Shown in pieces: positions 1-9,188 of a DNA stretch of 41,913 nucleotides. Origin of the DNA: Azospirillum sp. Its GTDB lineage: Bacteria > Pseudomonadota > Alphaproteobacteria > Azospirillales > Azospirillaceae. The position numbers and the translations under genes are program-made. Within the stretch, counting starts at the first letter, position 1. Each line of letters begins with the position of its first letter. The stretch is taken from NCBI GenBank assembly GCA_027483805.1, contig JAIXTS010000511.1, positions 1-41,913 of the forward strand, written 5' to 3'. The notes beneath the pieces were generated by a model. That model had not been told where the DNA came from. It saw only the letters and a program-made list of their open reading frames with translations, and searched no databases.

Positions 1-1899
1 CACGGCCGACAGGGTACCGATCAGATGTTCCAGCTTGATCGGCTTGGCCAGGAAGGCCTGCATGCCGGCATCGCGGCATTGCTGACGGATTTCCGGCGAC
101 AGGTTGGCGGTCAGGGCGATGATGGGCACCAGATGTCCGCGCCCGCCCATGGCCCGCAGCCGCCGTGCCGCCTCCAGCCCGTCCATGTCGGGCATGGACA
201 GGTCCATGATGATGGCATCGACATGCCGGTCCTTGACGATGGCGATCGCGTCGCCGCCATTGGCGGCCTGCAGCACATCGGCCCCGCGCTGGACCAGCAG
301 TTCGGTGGCGACGAAACGGTTGACCTCGTCATCCTCCACCAGAAGGATGACGGGCGGGCCGCTGGCGCCCGGGGGCAGCACTTCCAGGATGGGGGCATCC
401 TGACGCGGCCGGTCCACGGGAAGCGGCACCAGCGGCAGACACAGGGTGAACTGACTGCCGTGGTCGGGATCGCTGTCGACGGTCAGGTTGCCGCCCAGAA
501 TATCCGTCAGGGACCGGGCGATGGAAAGGCCAAGGCCGGCCCCGCCGAACCGGCGGGTGATGGAATTGTCGGCCTGGCTGAATACTTCGAAGATGCGGTC
601 CAGCTTGTCGGGTGGGATGCCGACACCGGTATCCACCACCTGGAACCGCACCCAGTGCATGGGCGACGGGCTGGGGAGGCCCGGCACGGCGCCCGGCGCC
701 TCCACCCGGTCCACCGACAGGGTGACGCGCCCCAGTTCGGTGAATTTCACGGCATTGTCCAGCAGACAGAGCAGGATCTGGCGCAGCCGCTTGGCATCGG
801 TGACCACGCCCGACGGCACCCCGTCCCCGGTACGCAAGGACAGGGTCAGGCCCTTGCGCTCCGCCCGGGGGCCGACGGTGGACATCAGGTCCCCCAGCAG
901 CAGGCCCAGATCGACCGGACCCGACTTCATCTCAAGCCGCCCGGCCTCCAGCCGGGCCATGTCCAGCACATCGTCGATCAGGGTCAGCAGCGATGCGCTG
1001 GACCCGCCCATCACTTCCAGCAGGCGAATCTGTCCGGCATTAAGATTATGCGTCTCCAGAATCTGAAGGCAGCCCTGGATGGCATTGATGGGCGTGCGAA
1101 TCTCATGGCTGATGGTCGCCAGGAATTCCGACTTGGCGCGGTCGGCGGCGCGGGCCTGTTCGGCCGCCACTTCCGCCGCTGCGCGTTCGGCTGCCAGCCG
1201 GTCGGTAATACGCAACAGCGCCGATGCCGACGCCCCCATGGTGATGGCAGCCACGACAAAAGGCTGGGCAAAGGTGATGGCCTGATTGCCGATGGTCAGC
1301 GGATCGAACACATCCTCCGGCCGGGTCATCAGGATGTCGGCCAGATAGACGGAATTGGCAAGCAGGGCCAGTGTCACGGCGCTCAGCAGCACCCATTCGG
1401 GCAGGCGGCGCGGCTGCACCAACGCCAGCGACGCCAGGGCCACAATCACCGCCACCTGGATGAAACCGGCATTCAGCAGCTGGCGCAGCACCCCATCATT
1501 GCGGACCAGTGCCACCGCCACCAGCAGCATGACCAGCACCCCGCCGATCAGCCAGCGGCGCCAGCGCAGCCTTTGGCCGGCATAGAGGGCGGCACCATGG
1601 GCGAAGAAATAGAAAACAAGATTGTACAGAAGATCGCCCAGCAGGCTGGCCGCACCGCCGGCCAGCGTGAACGGCCCCTTCACGGCACTGATCAGCGGCG
1701 CGCCCAGCAGGACCATGCCGAACGCCCCCGCCCACCACAGCGCATAGGTCTCCCGCCGCCCATGCCACCAGATGACAGCCAGCAGCGCAGCACCACCCAG
1801 CAGGGGTGCGGCGTTGACCAGCAGCAAAGCGTATTCCAGGCTCATGGTCGGCAAAATGACAACGACAACCGTAAACAGAAGATTGAGCAGGGCCGCCAT
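1..1899 (-). CDS. Hybrid sensor histidine kinase with C-terminal receiver domain (3' end outside window)
   Basis: This reading frame has no stop across 633 codons and leaves the window at its left edge, so the C-terminus is missing. Residues 1-225 are very hydrophobic, with about seven or eight membrane segments and no obvious periplasmic sensor domain. A coiled linker rich in Ala and Glu follows. The HisKA box (SHEIRTP) has the phospho-accepting His at residue 265. The ATPase domain shows an N box (LLDNAVKF), G1 (DTGVGIP), an F box (FEVFSQAD) and G2 (GGAGLGLS). The receiver domain has an acidic pocket (VEDDEVN), phospho-acceptor Asp566 in MDLSMPDMDG, the Thr of ALTAN and Lys619 in AKPIK. By family, it autophosphorylates and passes phosphate to its own receiver; a further Hpt domain or partner may lie off-window. 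The ATG at 1899 was chosen because it keeps the first membrane segment; an in-frame TTG at 1926 and an ATG at 1845 are alternatives. The signal sensed is unknown. Confidence 0.93.
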   Translation of the reverse strand, partial: MAALLNLLFTVVVVILPTMSLEYALLLVNAAPLLGGAALLAVIWWHGRRETYALWWAGAFGMVLLGAPLISAVKGPFTLAGGAASLLGDLLYNLVFYFFAHGAALYAGQRLRWRRWLIGGVLVMLLVAVALVRNDGVLRQLLNAGFIQVAVIVALASLALVQPRRLPEWVLLSAVTLALLANSVYLADILMTRPEDVFDPLTIGNQAITFAQPFVVAAITMGASASALLRITDRLAAERAAAEVAAEQARAADRAKSEFLATISHEIRTPINAIQGCLQILETHNLNAGQIRLLEVMGGSSASLLTLIDDVLDMARLEAGRLEMKSGPVDLGLLLGDLMSTVGPRAERKGLTLSLRTGDGVPSGVVTDAKRLRQILLCLLDNAVKFTELGRVTLSVDRVEAPGAVPGLPSPSPMHWVRFQVVDTGVGIPPDKLDRIFEVFSQADNSITRRFGGAGLGLSIARSLTDILGGNLTVDSDPDHGSQFTLCLPLVPLPVDRPRQDAPILEVLPPGASGPPVILLVEDDEVNRFVATELLVQRGADVLQAANGGDAIAIVKDRHVDAIIMDLSMPDMDGLEAARRLRAMGGRGHLVPIIALTANLSPEIRQQCRDAGMQAFLAKPIKLEHLIGTLSAV

Positions 1900-2253
1900 C
1901 TTGCAACAGGGCCGCTCATTAAGCAATCACCACTGCCCATTGGTTTCGTCAACATTATCTATAGTCGGGGATGAACAATATTCTACCCTGTTTCATGAAC
2001 ACATTAACATGGATTTTCAATGGATTTTCCGCATCGACTTGCATTGAAACGGCGGGGCTGGTACGCGATCAGGGATGGGGCGTGAAAACCGGCCCTTTCC
2101 CAAGGCGCATCGGCTCATCTTGCCCCACGCTTCGTTGTGGCAAATGATGGATCGATATGATTCAAAGGTCTGCTCGATGGGCATAAACCATTGGGACAGG
2201 TCAGGGGGCCGCCAGCTGGGGCGGCTGGGGAACGTAAATCCGGGGCAAGGATC
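1900..2253. other. Divergent intergenic region between the kinase and pilus chaperone genes
   Basis: This 354-bp gap separates two divergently transcribed genes, so both promoters should lie here. Positions about 1920-2045 are clearly more AT-rich than the surroundings and contain a tandem direct repeat of ATGGATTTTC (two copies one base apart, near 2009-2030). I see no convincing gene, RNA or terminator. Short open frames here lack coding character. Confidence 0.5.
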
Positions 2254-2985
2254 ATGAAACCGATCATTCACGGGCTGTTGCTGACGTTGGGGGTGCTGCT
2301 GCTGGGCAGCGCGCCGGCCGCCGCTTTCCGCCTCATTCCCATCGAAATGGAGTTTGAACCGGCGGGCCGGGGGGCCACCCAGATATTCCGGGTGGAAAAC
2401 GATACCCAGCAGCCCATCGCCATCGAGGTACATATCACCAGCCGCAAGATGGGACCCGACGGGGAGGACCTGCCGTCCGAACCGTCCGATGAATGGATCA
2501 TCTTCCCCGAACAGATCGTGCTGGAACCTAACCAGAGCCAGTCGGTGCGCGTGCAATGGACAGGCACCGCCACGCCCGACCGTGAACTGGCATACCGGCT
2601 GATCGCTGAACAGCTGGATGTCGATATCGGCCAGACCCCGACAGAGGGGGGCAAGGTGAAGCTGCTGGTGCAGTACAAGGCCTCGATCTATGTCACGCCG
2701 CCGGGGGTGAAGCCGCAGATCAATGTGGTCAGCGCCGGCCCACGGCAGCTGGTCGACGGTACCGTGATGGAGGTGCAGGTGCGCAATGACGGCACCGCCC
2801 ACAAGATCTTGAAGGACCCCAGCCTGACCGTGTCGGCGGGGGGCAAGTCGGTGACCATCCCGACCGAACGGCTGGGCGGGCTGGCGGGGGAGAATGTGTT
2901 GCCGGGTGTGACGCGCGGGTTCCTGCTGCCCTGGCCGGGTGACCTGCCCAAGGGCCCGTTGCAGGGCAAGCTGACCCTGCCCTGA
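2254..2985 (+). CDS. Periplasmic pilus assembly chaperone (PapD/CsuC-like)
   Basis: This 243-residue protein is a periplasmic chaperone for pilus subunits. By family, it completes the immunoglobulin fold of each subunit through donor-strand complementation and delivers it to the usher. A Sec signal peptide occupies about residues 1-24 and ends in APAAA. The N-terminal chaperone domain follows, with features such as FRVENDTQQPI, a hydrophobic G1-strand region around KVKLLVQYKASIYV, and a second domain containing VRNDGTAHKIL. The ATG at 2254 was chosen because GGGGCAAGG lies just upstream and the signal peptide starts there; the frame is open 63 bp further upstream without a plausible start. 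The usher follows after 16 bp and two spore-coat-U proteins lie downstream, which points to an archaic (Csu-type) chaperone-usher system and not a classical Pap/Fim one. Confidence 0.9.
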   Translation: MKPIIHGLLLTLGVLLLGSAPAAAFRLIPIEMEFEPAGRGATQIFRVENDTQQPIAIEVHITSRKMGPDGEDLPSEPSDEWIIFPEQIVLEPNQSQSVRVQWTGTATPDRELAYRLIAEQLDVDIGQTPTEGGKVKLLVQYKASIYVTPPGVKPQINVVSAGPRQLVDGTVMEVQVRNDGTAHKILKDPSLTVSAGGKSVTIPTERLGGLAGENVLPGVTRGFLLPWPGDLPKGPLQGKLTLP

Positions 2986-3001
2986 CCCGTTCTTCCGCCC
3001 C

Positions 3002-5599
3002 ATGCGCCGCCTCCGCCCCCTCCTGACCCGACAGCAAAGAAGGCTGGCCATCGCCTGGCCTTCGGCGCTGGCGCTTGCCCTGGCCCCGGCCCGGCTGGCG
3101 GTGGGGGCGGGATCGGAAACGGCACAGCCTGCGGCCGCCCCGGCGCCGGCCACCAAGCTGACAGCGGACGAGCTGTTCAAGAAGGCCTTTGGCCAGAAAA
3201 AACAGGCGGCCAGCCAGAAGGCGGACATCCCTGTCTTTTTCGACGGGTTCGAAATCGGGCAGGTCCCGGCCATGGTGTCGCTGAACCCGGCCGAAACGGC
3301 GGTGGATCTGCGCAAGCTGGCAGACCTGCTGCGCCCCATCGCCCAGGATGAGCCGTTGCAGACCCTCCTGGCGCAGGCGGGGCCGGACGGTCTGGGCATG
3401 CCGTCACGCATGGCGCGCACGGGCATTCAGCTGGCTTATGATGGCGGGGACCAGTTGGTGAAGGTGACGGTGCCGGCGGTGGCGCGCAAGCCGCGCGACC
3501 TGTCGGTGCTGGAACGCGGGGCGGCGGCGCGGGCCTATACGATCATCCCGCAGGCCAACCTGTCGGCACAGATGAACATGCGGGCCGCCATCGATTACCT
3601 TTCCGTGCCCACGGGTCTGGGTCAGGACGGGCTAGGCCCCCTGTCCGTTGTCCTGGAACCTTCCATCAACTGGAAGGGCTGGGTGGTGGATGGGGAGGTG
3701 AATTACCGCGAAGATGCGGTCCGCAGCCTGTCGCGCGGGCCGGTGCGCCTGATCCATGATTTCACCGACATGGGCATGCGGACACAGTTGGGCGACCTGT
3801 CGGTGCCGGTCACGGGGGCACAGGTGGGCCGCGCCATGGCGGGTATCTCGGTGGCCAAGAATTTCTCCATCCGCCCCTATGACCAGATACAGCCGGGCGG
3901 CAACCGGGATTTCATCCTGGAAAACCCGTCGGTGGTGGAGGTGATCGTCAATGGGCGGCCCACCCGCACCTTCCGGCTGGAACCCGGCCCCTACAATCTG
4001 AACAATTTCCCCGGCGCCTCGGGCACCAATGATGTGCAGATCCGCATCACCGATGCCTATGGCCGGGAACAGACCATCGACTTCCCCTTCTTCTTCGACA
4101 GCCAGCTGCTGGCCGCCGGGGTGCAGGAATATGGCTACAGCCTGGGCGTCACCTCCCAGGTCGTCGATGACCGCTATGTCTATGACGAAAAGGACCCCGT
4201 CCTCTCGGCCTATCACCGGGTCGGCATCACCGACAATTTCACCCTGACCCTGGGTACACAGATCGACAAGACGGAGACCAGCGTCACGGCGGAAGCGCTG
4301 GTGGCGACATCGGTCGGCACCTTCGGCCTGGAACCCGCCGCCTATCTGCGGCGGACCGACTGGGGCCCCACCGAAACCCCGGCGGACAAGAAACACGGGT
4401 TCGGCGGCACGCTGCGCTACCGCTCCTATACAAATGGCGCCTCGGTGCTGGACAGCCAGGCGATCACGGCCCAAATCTCCTATTACGATCCCAATTACCG
4501 CTCCTTCGGCTCCACCTTCATTTCGAATACCAAGCTGGATGCGGCCCTGCGTGTCAGTCATCCGCTGTTCGCCGACATCACCGCTTCGCTGGGCGGGCGC
4601 TACCGGCAGACGCGCGGCAGCAGCGAGGGGGACAGCTATTCCGCCGATCTGGCCCTGCGCCGCCGCCTGTTCGAAACCGGCAATATCGACCTGACCTTCA
4701 GCCATGGGCGTGACGGGTTCGGGATAAAGGAAACGGGCCTGTACCTGACCACCCGCTTCATCTTCAGCGGCGGGCGGCAGAGTGCCGGCCTGAATGTCGA
4801 TACGATCTCCCGGCAGCAGCGCCTGGACTGGCGGTTCCAGTCGCTCTATCCCATCAACGCCCTGTCGGGCGGGCTGGAACTGCTGAATGAGAAAGGGACG
4901 GCAGGCGACCGGGTACAGGGCAACCTTAACTACACGCATCAGCGGTTCGAGGCGCAGTTGCGCCAGGATACGGTGCGCCGCAGCCTGAACGATGCCAAGG
5001 GAGTGGAAAGCCGGACGCAGCTTACGGCGGCAACGGCGCTGGCCTATGCCGACGGGCATGTCGGGGTCAGCCGGCCCATCACCAACAGCTTCGCCATCGT
5101 GGTGCCGCACCCAAGGCTGGCGGGCAAGGATATCGGGGTCGATCCGGTCGATGATCGTTACTCGGCCCAGACCGACTGGCTGGGCGTGCCGGTCGTGCCC
5201 AACATCTCGGCCTATCTGGTGCGGCCCATCCTGCTGGACGTGCCCGATGCCCCGGCCAATTATGACCTGGGGGAGGATCGGCCCGCGGTGCAGCCCGGGT
5301 ACAAATCCGGCACCATCATCACCATCGGCACCGATGCCGTGGCATCGCTGTCGGGCACGCTGGTGACGGCCGATGGCAAGCCCGCCGCCCTGCTGTCGGG
5401 CGTGCTGCGGCCCGTGGGGATCAAGGATGCCAAGGACCTGCCCTTCTTCACCAACCGGACCGGTCTGTTCCGCATCGACAGCGTGCGGCCCGGCGACTGG
5501 CAGTTGATCGTGACGGGGGCGGAAAAGAAGCCCTTCCCCATCACCGTATCGAAGGAGGCGGAAGGTGTGGTGAAGCTGGACCCGATCCGCCTGCCATAG
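3002..5599 (+). CDS. Outer-membrane fimbrial usher (CsuD/PapC-like)
   Basis: An 865-residue usher, normal length for the family. Ushers form a 24-stranded outer-membrane beta-barrel with a plug domain, receive chaperone-subunit complexes at the N-terminal domain and secrete the growing pilus. A basic N-terminus and hydrophobic stretch (about residues 15-36) form the export signal, followed by an Ala/Pro linker. The conserved usher N-terminal region lies around FDGFEIGQVP. The barrel region carries typical motifs such as YREDAVRSLSRG, RPYDQIQPGGNRDF, VEVIVNGRPTRTF, LEPGPYNLNNFP and EYGYSLGV. A C-terminal beta domain begins near SLSGTLVTADGKPAALL. It follows the chaperone by 16 bp and is probably co-transcribed. 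No clear ribosome site precedes ATG 3002, consistent with translational coupling. Its last 59 bp overlap the convergent amidase gene. Confidence 0.9.
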   Translation: MRRLRPLLTRQQRRLAIAWPSALALALAPARLAVGAGSETAQPAAAPAPATKLTADELFKKAFGQKKQAASQKADIPVFFDGFEIGQVPAMVSLNPAETAVDLRKLADLLRPIAQDEPLQTLLAQAGPDGLGMPSRMARTGIQLAYDGGDQLVKVTVPAVARKPRDLSVLERGAAARAYTIIPQANLSAQMNMRAAIDYLSVPTGLGQDGLGPLSVVLEPSINWKGWVVDGEVNYREDAVRSLSRGPVRLIHDFTDMGMRTQLGDLSVPVTGAQVGRAMAGISVAKNFSIRPYDQIQPGGNRDFILENPSVVEVIVNGRPTRTFRLEPGPYNLNNFPGASGTNDVQIRITDAYGREQTIDFPFFFDSQLLAAGVQEYGYSLGVTSQVVDDRYVYDEKDPVLSAYHRVGITDNFTLTLGTQIDKTETSVTAEALVATSVGTFGLEPAAYLRRTDWGPTETPADKKHGFGGTLRYRSYTNGASVLDSQAITAQISYYDPNYRSFGSTFISNTKLDAALRVSHPLFADITASLGGRYRQTRGSSEGDSYSADLALRRRLFETGNIDLTFSHGRDGFGIKETGLYLTTRFIFSGGRQSAGLNVDTISRQQRLDWRFQSLYPINALSGGLELLNEKGTAGDRVQGNLNYTHQRFEAQLRQDTVRRSLNDAKGVESRTQLTAATALAYADGHVGVSRPITNSFAIVVPHPRLAGKDIGVDPVDDRYSAQTDWLGVPVVPNISAYLVRPILLDVPDAPANYDLGEDRPAVQPGYKSGTIITIGTDAVASLSGTLVTADGKPAALLSGVLRPVGIKDAKDLPFFTNRTGLFRIDSVRPGDWQLIVTGAEKKPFPITVSKEAEGVVKLDPIRLP

Positions 5600-6944
5600 A
5601 CAGCAGCGTGTCCAGGTCCGGCCGCCGGTCGGCCCAGTCGGTGGCGCACTGGTACGCGTGGCCCAGCGTCACCAGCACCGCCTCCCGCCAGGGCGTGGAC
5701 AGAAGCTGGAGCGACAGGGGCAGCCCCGTCGCACTGGAACCGCAAGGGATCGCCAGCGCCGGCAGGTCCAGCCAGTTGGCAATGCGGACAAACCGGCTGA
5801 AGGGCAGCCGCCCCTCATCCGCATCGGCCAGGGCGGGGGCCGGGATCGGAACGGTGGGGGTGGCGATGGCGTCGAAATCCTGGGCCCAGGCATAAAACCG
5901 GGCCTGCTCCTGGGCCTGAACCCGGACCAGCCTGGAAAGTTCCGCATCCGGAACATCCTCGCCCGTCCGCAGCCGGGCCAGCACGCCGGGGTCCATTTCT
6001 GAACCGTAATGATCAATGCGCTGCCGCCACAGCCGCCAGGCCCGGCCCGCCATCAGCAGGCCCGACGGCTCCACGCAGGCCGGTGGTTCGATGGCGGGGG
6101 CCGCTTCCACCAGCCTGGCGCCCAGCATCTCCAGCCGGGCCAGGGCCGTCAGATAGGCAGCCCCCACCGCACTGTCTACCCCGTCCAGGTACCGGTCGGG
6201 CAGGATGGCCAGGACCAGCCCGCGCGGGCTGGCCGACAGGGCGGCATCGACGTCGAAATGCGTCTGCCGGGCCAGCTTGGGTGCCGGCCGGACCGGACCC
6301 GCTGCCGGGTCCAGCATGGTGCCCAGCATGCGGGCCACCCGCTCCACGGTGCGCGCCATGGGGCCGACCGTGTCCAGTTCCGGGCACAGCGGCAGGCAGC
6401 CGCCCATTGGCACCCGTCCCTTGGTGGGCTTCAGACCGGCCAGATTGTTGAGGGCGGAGGGGATGCGGATGGACCCGCCGGTATCGGTGCCCAGGGCCGC
6501 ATCGGCCAGCCCCGCAGCCACCGCCACGGCGGACCCGCTGGACGATCCGCCGGGCACACGGACCGTCGTGGCGTCCCACGGATTGCGCGGGGTCGCGGTG
6601 GCCCGGTTGATGCCCCATGTGCCGAAGGCCAGTTCCACCGTGTGGGTCTTGCCCAGCGCCAGCATGCCCGCCCCCGTCAGGGCGGCAACGGCAGCGGCGG
6701 GGGCCGGCGCATCGGCCACCACGGGTGTCCGGCATCCGCCACCCGTCGGCAGGCCGCGCAGGTCCAGCAGATCCTTGACCGCCAGGGTCAGGCCAGCCAG
6801 CGGTCCCCTGACGGCCAGCTTATCCTGACGCCAGGCCTCCTCCCGCACCCATTCCGGCTCCACCAGGGCAAAGGCGCGCAGAAGCGGGTCGAACCGGGCG
6901 ATACGGTTCAGGGCGGTCTCGGCAATGCGGGCAAAATCGGGCAT
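5541..6944 (-). CDS. Amidase-signature family hydrolase (GatA-like fold)
   Basis: This 467-residue amidase-signature enzyme hydrolyses amide bonds by a Ser-cisSer-Lys triad. The triad is visible: Lys57 in LAVKDLLDLRG, the cis-Ser at about 134 in PGGSSSGSA and the nucleophile Ser158 in GTDTGGSIR. Typical supporting motifs are GKTHTVELAFG, NPWD, and LKPTKGRVP. There is no signal peptide, so it should be cytoplasmic. The substrate cannot be read from the sequence. The gatB/gatC partners of tRNA amidotransferase are absent and the C-terminal half differs from GatA, so a stand-alone amidase is likelier. It sits antisense between the usher and the pilus subunit genes, and its 3' end overlaps the usher by 59 bp. 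That arrangement suggests it entered or was reoriented within an existing pilus operon. Confidence 0.9.
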   Translation of the reverse strand: MPDFARIAETALNRIARFDPLLRAFALVEPEWVREEAWRQDKLAVRGPLAGLTLAVKDLLDLRGLPTGGGCRTPVVADAPAPAAAVAALTGAGMLALGKTHTVELAFGTWGINRATATPRNPWDATTVRVPGGSSSGSAVAVAAGLADAALGTDTGGSIRIPSALNNLAGLKPTKGRVPMGGCLPLCPELDTVGPMARTVERVARMLGTMLDPAAGPVRPAPKLARQTHFDVDAALSASPRGLVLAILPDRYLDGVDSAVGAAYLTALARLEMLGARLVEAAPAIEPPACVEPSGLLMAGRAWRLWRQRIDHYGSEMDPGVLARLRTGEDVPDAELSRLVRVQAQEQARFYAWAQDFDAIATPTVPIPAPALADADEGRLPFSRFVRIANWLDLPALAIPCGSSATGLPLSLQLLSTPWREAVLVTLGHAYQCATDWADRRPDLDTLLSMAGGSGPASPHLPPPSIR

Positions 6945-7110
6945 GGGGACGGCGCTGGCTTCTGTCTCAGGAAGGCGCCATCATAGCGGGGGCAGCGAAC
7001 CGATCCATGCTTTTGGTGGCGGGGCCCTCGTATCGCTTGGATTGGCGCCCCCGAAGCTGGCATTGTCGTTGCATCCACCTCTGGTGGTACCGTTGACGCC
7101 TGGAATGAAC

Positions 7111-8019
7111 ATGCCAATCCTTGACCGCCCGTACTGCCTCGCCTCCGCCCTGGCCCTGTGCCTGCTGCTGTCGGCACCGGTATGCGCGAAGGACAAGGAC
7201 CGGTGCGAGATCGATATCCGCAATATCGACCGGATCGAACCGACGGGTGAATATGATCCCTATGGCGGCAATGCCACGGGCTATCATACGATGGAACTGG
7301 AACATGATGACGGGCCAGCCTGCGCCCTGCTGGTCGGGATCGATGATGGCAATAATGGCAGCCGGTTGCTGGAAAGCTCCAAGGACCGGCTGGTTTACGA
7401 CCTGTACAAAGACAGCCGGCTGGGCCAGCGGGTCGGGGATATCCGGGGCAGCGAAAGCAACATGTTCGCCCTGTCGATGGACCCAAAGAACAAAAGTGCG
7501 TCGATCCAATTCTTCTCCAACATCCCCGGCGGACAGTTGGTGGCCAAGGGCACCTATTCAGACCGGGTGACGGTCAATGTCTATCAGTTGCTGGATGGCA
7601 TACCGGTCGGGCCCATCGCCTCACGCTCGGCACAGGTCCGCACGAAGGTCCGGTCGGTGGTCAGCGCCAGCGTCATTGTCGATGGTGTCGAACGCCCCCT
7701 GAACGGCACCGTCGGTACCGTGGATCTGGGCGACCTGACGCGGGGGGGCAGTGGCCGTTTCGACCTGGATATCAGCGGCAATGGTGATTATTCGCTGTCC
7801 CTGTCGTCGCAGAATGGCGGACAGCTGATCACCACGGGCGGCGACAGCATCGGCTATCAGCTCTTTGTCTCGGGCCGGGCCGTTTCCGTGGCACGCGGGG
7901 CCAATGTCGATCTGGGGGGGGCCGGCCGATATGAGTTGCGGGTGGAAACCGGGGCGGCGGGACAGGTGCTGGCCGGCACCTATAATGACAACTTGATCTT
8001 GACCATCACCGCCAACTGA
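7111..8019 (+). CDS. Secreted two-domain spore-coat-U (SCPU) protein, likely pilus tip/adhesin subunit
   Basis: A 302-residue exported protein with a signal peptide (about residues 1-23, ending SAPVCA). The C-terminal half (about 150-302) matches the SCPU pattern, with strands such as GDYSLSLSSQNGGQL and a terminal TYNDNLILTITAN. The N-terminal half looks like a more divergent second SCPU-like unit ending GTYSDRVTVNVYQ. In archaic chaperone-usher systems such as Acinetobacter Csu, SCPU proteins are the pilus subunits and a two-domain member forms the tip (established knowledge). The tip role here is an inference. Both ATG 7105 and ATG 7111 are possible; 7111 was chosen because TGGA is better spaced from it. 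The usher lies upstream across the antisense amidase, and a single-domain SCPU gene follows. Confidence 0.78.
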   Translation: MPILDRPYCLASALALCLLLSAPVCAKDKDRCEIDIRNIDRIEPTGEYDPYGGNATGYHTMELEHDDGPACALLVGIDDGNNGSRLLESSKDRLVYDLYKDSRLGQRVGDIRGSESNMFALSMDPKNKSASIQFFSNIPGGQLVAKGTYSDRVTVNVYQLLDGIPVGPIASRSAQVRTKVRSVVSASVIVDGVERPLNGTVGTVDLGDLTRGGSGRFDLDISGNGDYSLSLSSQNGGQLITTGGDSIGYQLFVSGRAVSVARGANVDLGGAGRYELRVETGAAGQVLAGTYNDNLILTITAN

Positions 8020-8152
8020 TCGCAATCTGATATTGGTCCGGCTTCCGGCCCTTGATCCCGATCAAGGCGGAAGGGTATGGACCAACCAATCTTACCGTCA
8101 CGGCGCGGGTCAAACCGCCGTGGTTGCCCAGAATGGGCAGAAAGGACCGGCC

Positions 8153-8614
8153 ATGGGGCGGATGGCACGATTATCAGCGGGATCTATGGCGGGCCTTTTC
8201 CTGCTGGCCGGCCCCGTCTGGGCACAGGGTTCGTCACAGGGCTCCATCACCTTGCGCGGGACCGTCACCACCACCTGCGCCGTTACCCTTTCCAACGGCA
8301 ATGCCACGCTGGACCTGAATGCCGGCGCGACACCCATCCCCGTGGCAACGGTGGAGGAACGCTGCAATGCCGCCAATGGCTATACGGTCAGCCTGACGTC
8401 AAAGAATGGCGGCGCACTTTCCTCCGGTGCTGCGACTATTGCCTACACGCTGCAATATGGCGACAGCAGCAGCAGCAACGGCACCCTGTCGGCGGCCCGC
8501 GACGTGACGGGTATAGGACGTCAGACGGTTCTGTCGGTGTCCGTCCCCGCCGGCACGCAGCGTCAGGCCGGCCAGTATGAAGATACGGTGACCATCGCCA
8601 TCGCCGCGAAATGA
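8153..8614 (+). CDS. Secreted single-domain spore-coat-U (SCPU) protein, likely pilus shaft subunit
   Basis: A 153-residue protein with a signal peptide (about 1-24, ending GPVWAQ) and one SCPU domain. Features seen are the paired cysteines (in TTTCAVTL and EERCNAANG), the family strand YTVSLTSKNGGAL and a C-terminal strand QYEDTVTIAIAAK. These are the hallmarks of CsuA/B-type subunits, where a disulfide joins the early strands and the N-terminal strand acts as donor for the neighbouring subunit. ATG 8153 is preceded by AAAGGA at a good distance; the frame is open further upstream, but that part is hydrophilic and lacks a start signal. It follows the two-domain SCPU gene by 133 bp and is presumably assembled by the chaperone and usher encoded at 2254-5599. 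Confidence 0.82.
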   Translation: MGRMARLSAGSMAGLFLLAGPVWAQGSSQGSITLRGTVTTTCAVTLSNGNATLDLNAGATPIPVATVEERCNAANGYTVSLTSKNGGALSSGAATIAYTLQYGDSSSSNGTLSAARDVTGIGRQTVLSVSVPAGTQRQAGQYEDTVTIAIAAK

Positions 8615-8617
8615 AGG

Positions 8618-9052
8618 ATGTTCCGCCCCGTGACCGCACGCCCCCGCTTTCATCTGGCCTTTCCCGTCCATGACCTTGCCGCCGCCCGCGCCTTCTATGG
8701 GGGGCTGCTGGGCTGTCCGGAAGGACGCAGCAGCCCGGAATGGGTGGATTTCGACCTTTTCGGGCATCAGATCGTGGCTCATCTGGCCCCTAATGAATGC
8801 GGCGATGCCGATACCAATGCCGTCGACGGGCATGATGTGCCGGTGCGCCATTTCGGCCTGATCCTGGACTGGGACGCATGGCATGCGCTGGCGGACCGTT
8901 TCCGCGCCGCGGAACAGCGTTTCATCATCGAACCCGGCATCCGCTTTCAGGGCAAGGTGGGCGAACAGGCGACGATGTTCCTGCTGGACCCGTCGGGTAA
9001 TGCCCTGGAATTTAAGGCTTTCCGGGATGAGGCGATGATCTTCGCGCGCTGA
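8618..9052 (+). CDS. VOC family (glyoxalase/dioxygenase-like) protein
   Basis: A 144-residue single-domain protein of the vicinal oxygen chelate superfamily. Both beta-alpha-beta-beta-beta modules are visible: the first starts [20 protein letters not shown] and the second starts [13 protein letters not shown]. The last strands carry [15 protein letters not shown]. Likely metal ligands are the His of FHLAF, the His of VRHFG and the Glu of NALEF. Many relatives are annotated only as glyoxalase-like, so no substrate can be assigned. It starts 4 bp after the preceding pilus subunit gene, but the function looks unrelated. The Shine-Dalgarno-like GAAGG directly abuts ATG 8618, so GTG 8630, 12 bp downstream, may be the real start; it leaves the domain intact. 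Confidence 0.85.
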   Translation: MFRPVTARPRFHLAFPVHDLAAARAFYGGLLGCPEGRSSPEWVDFDLFGHQIVAHLAPNECGDADTNAVDGHDVPVRHFGLILDWDAWHALADRFRAAEQRFIIEPGIRFQGKVGEQATMFLLDPSGNALEFKAFRDEAMIFAR

Positions 9053-9188
9053 TCCCCGCCCCTCACCTATGACCTATGTCTCAGGGAAGCGCAATTTTCC
9101 TTCCTGCGCACTTGCGATAGCCGCCATAGAGGATAATCTATGCGCAGGCGTGGGTTTGTTTGCAGGCTCCGCGAGCCAAAAGGCGGGC

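Noticed and set aside
25-1974. 649-residue plus-strand open frame
   Set aside because: It is antisense to the histidine kinase, which has all catalytic motifs; the composition (Gln, His, Gly, Arg-rich) is that of a shadow frame.
4461-5110. Possible separate small genes inside the usher region
   Set aside because: All are out-of-frame shadows of the continuous usher frame, which shows family motifs throughout.
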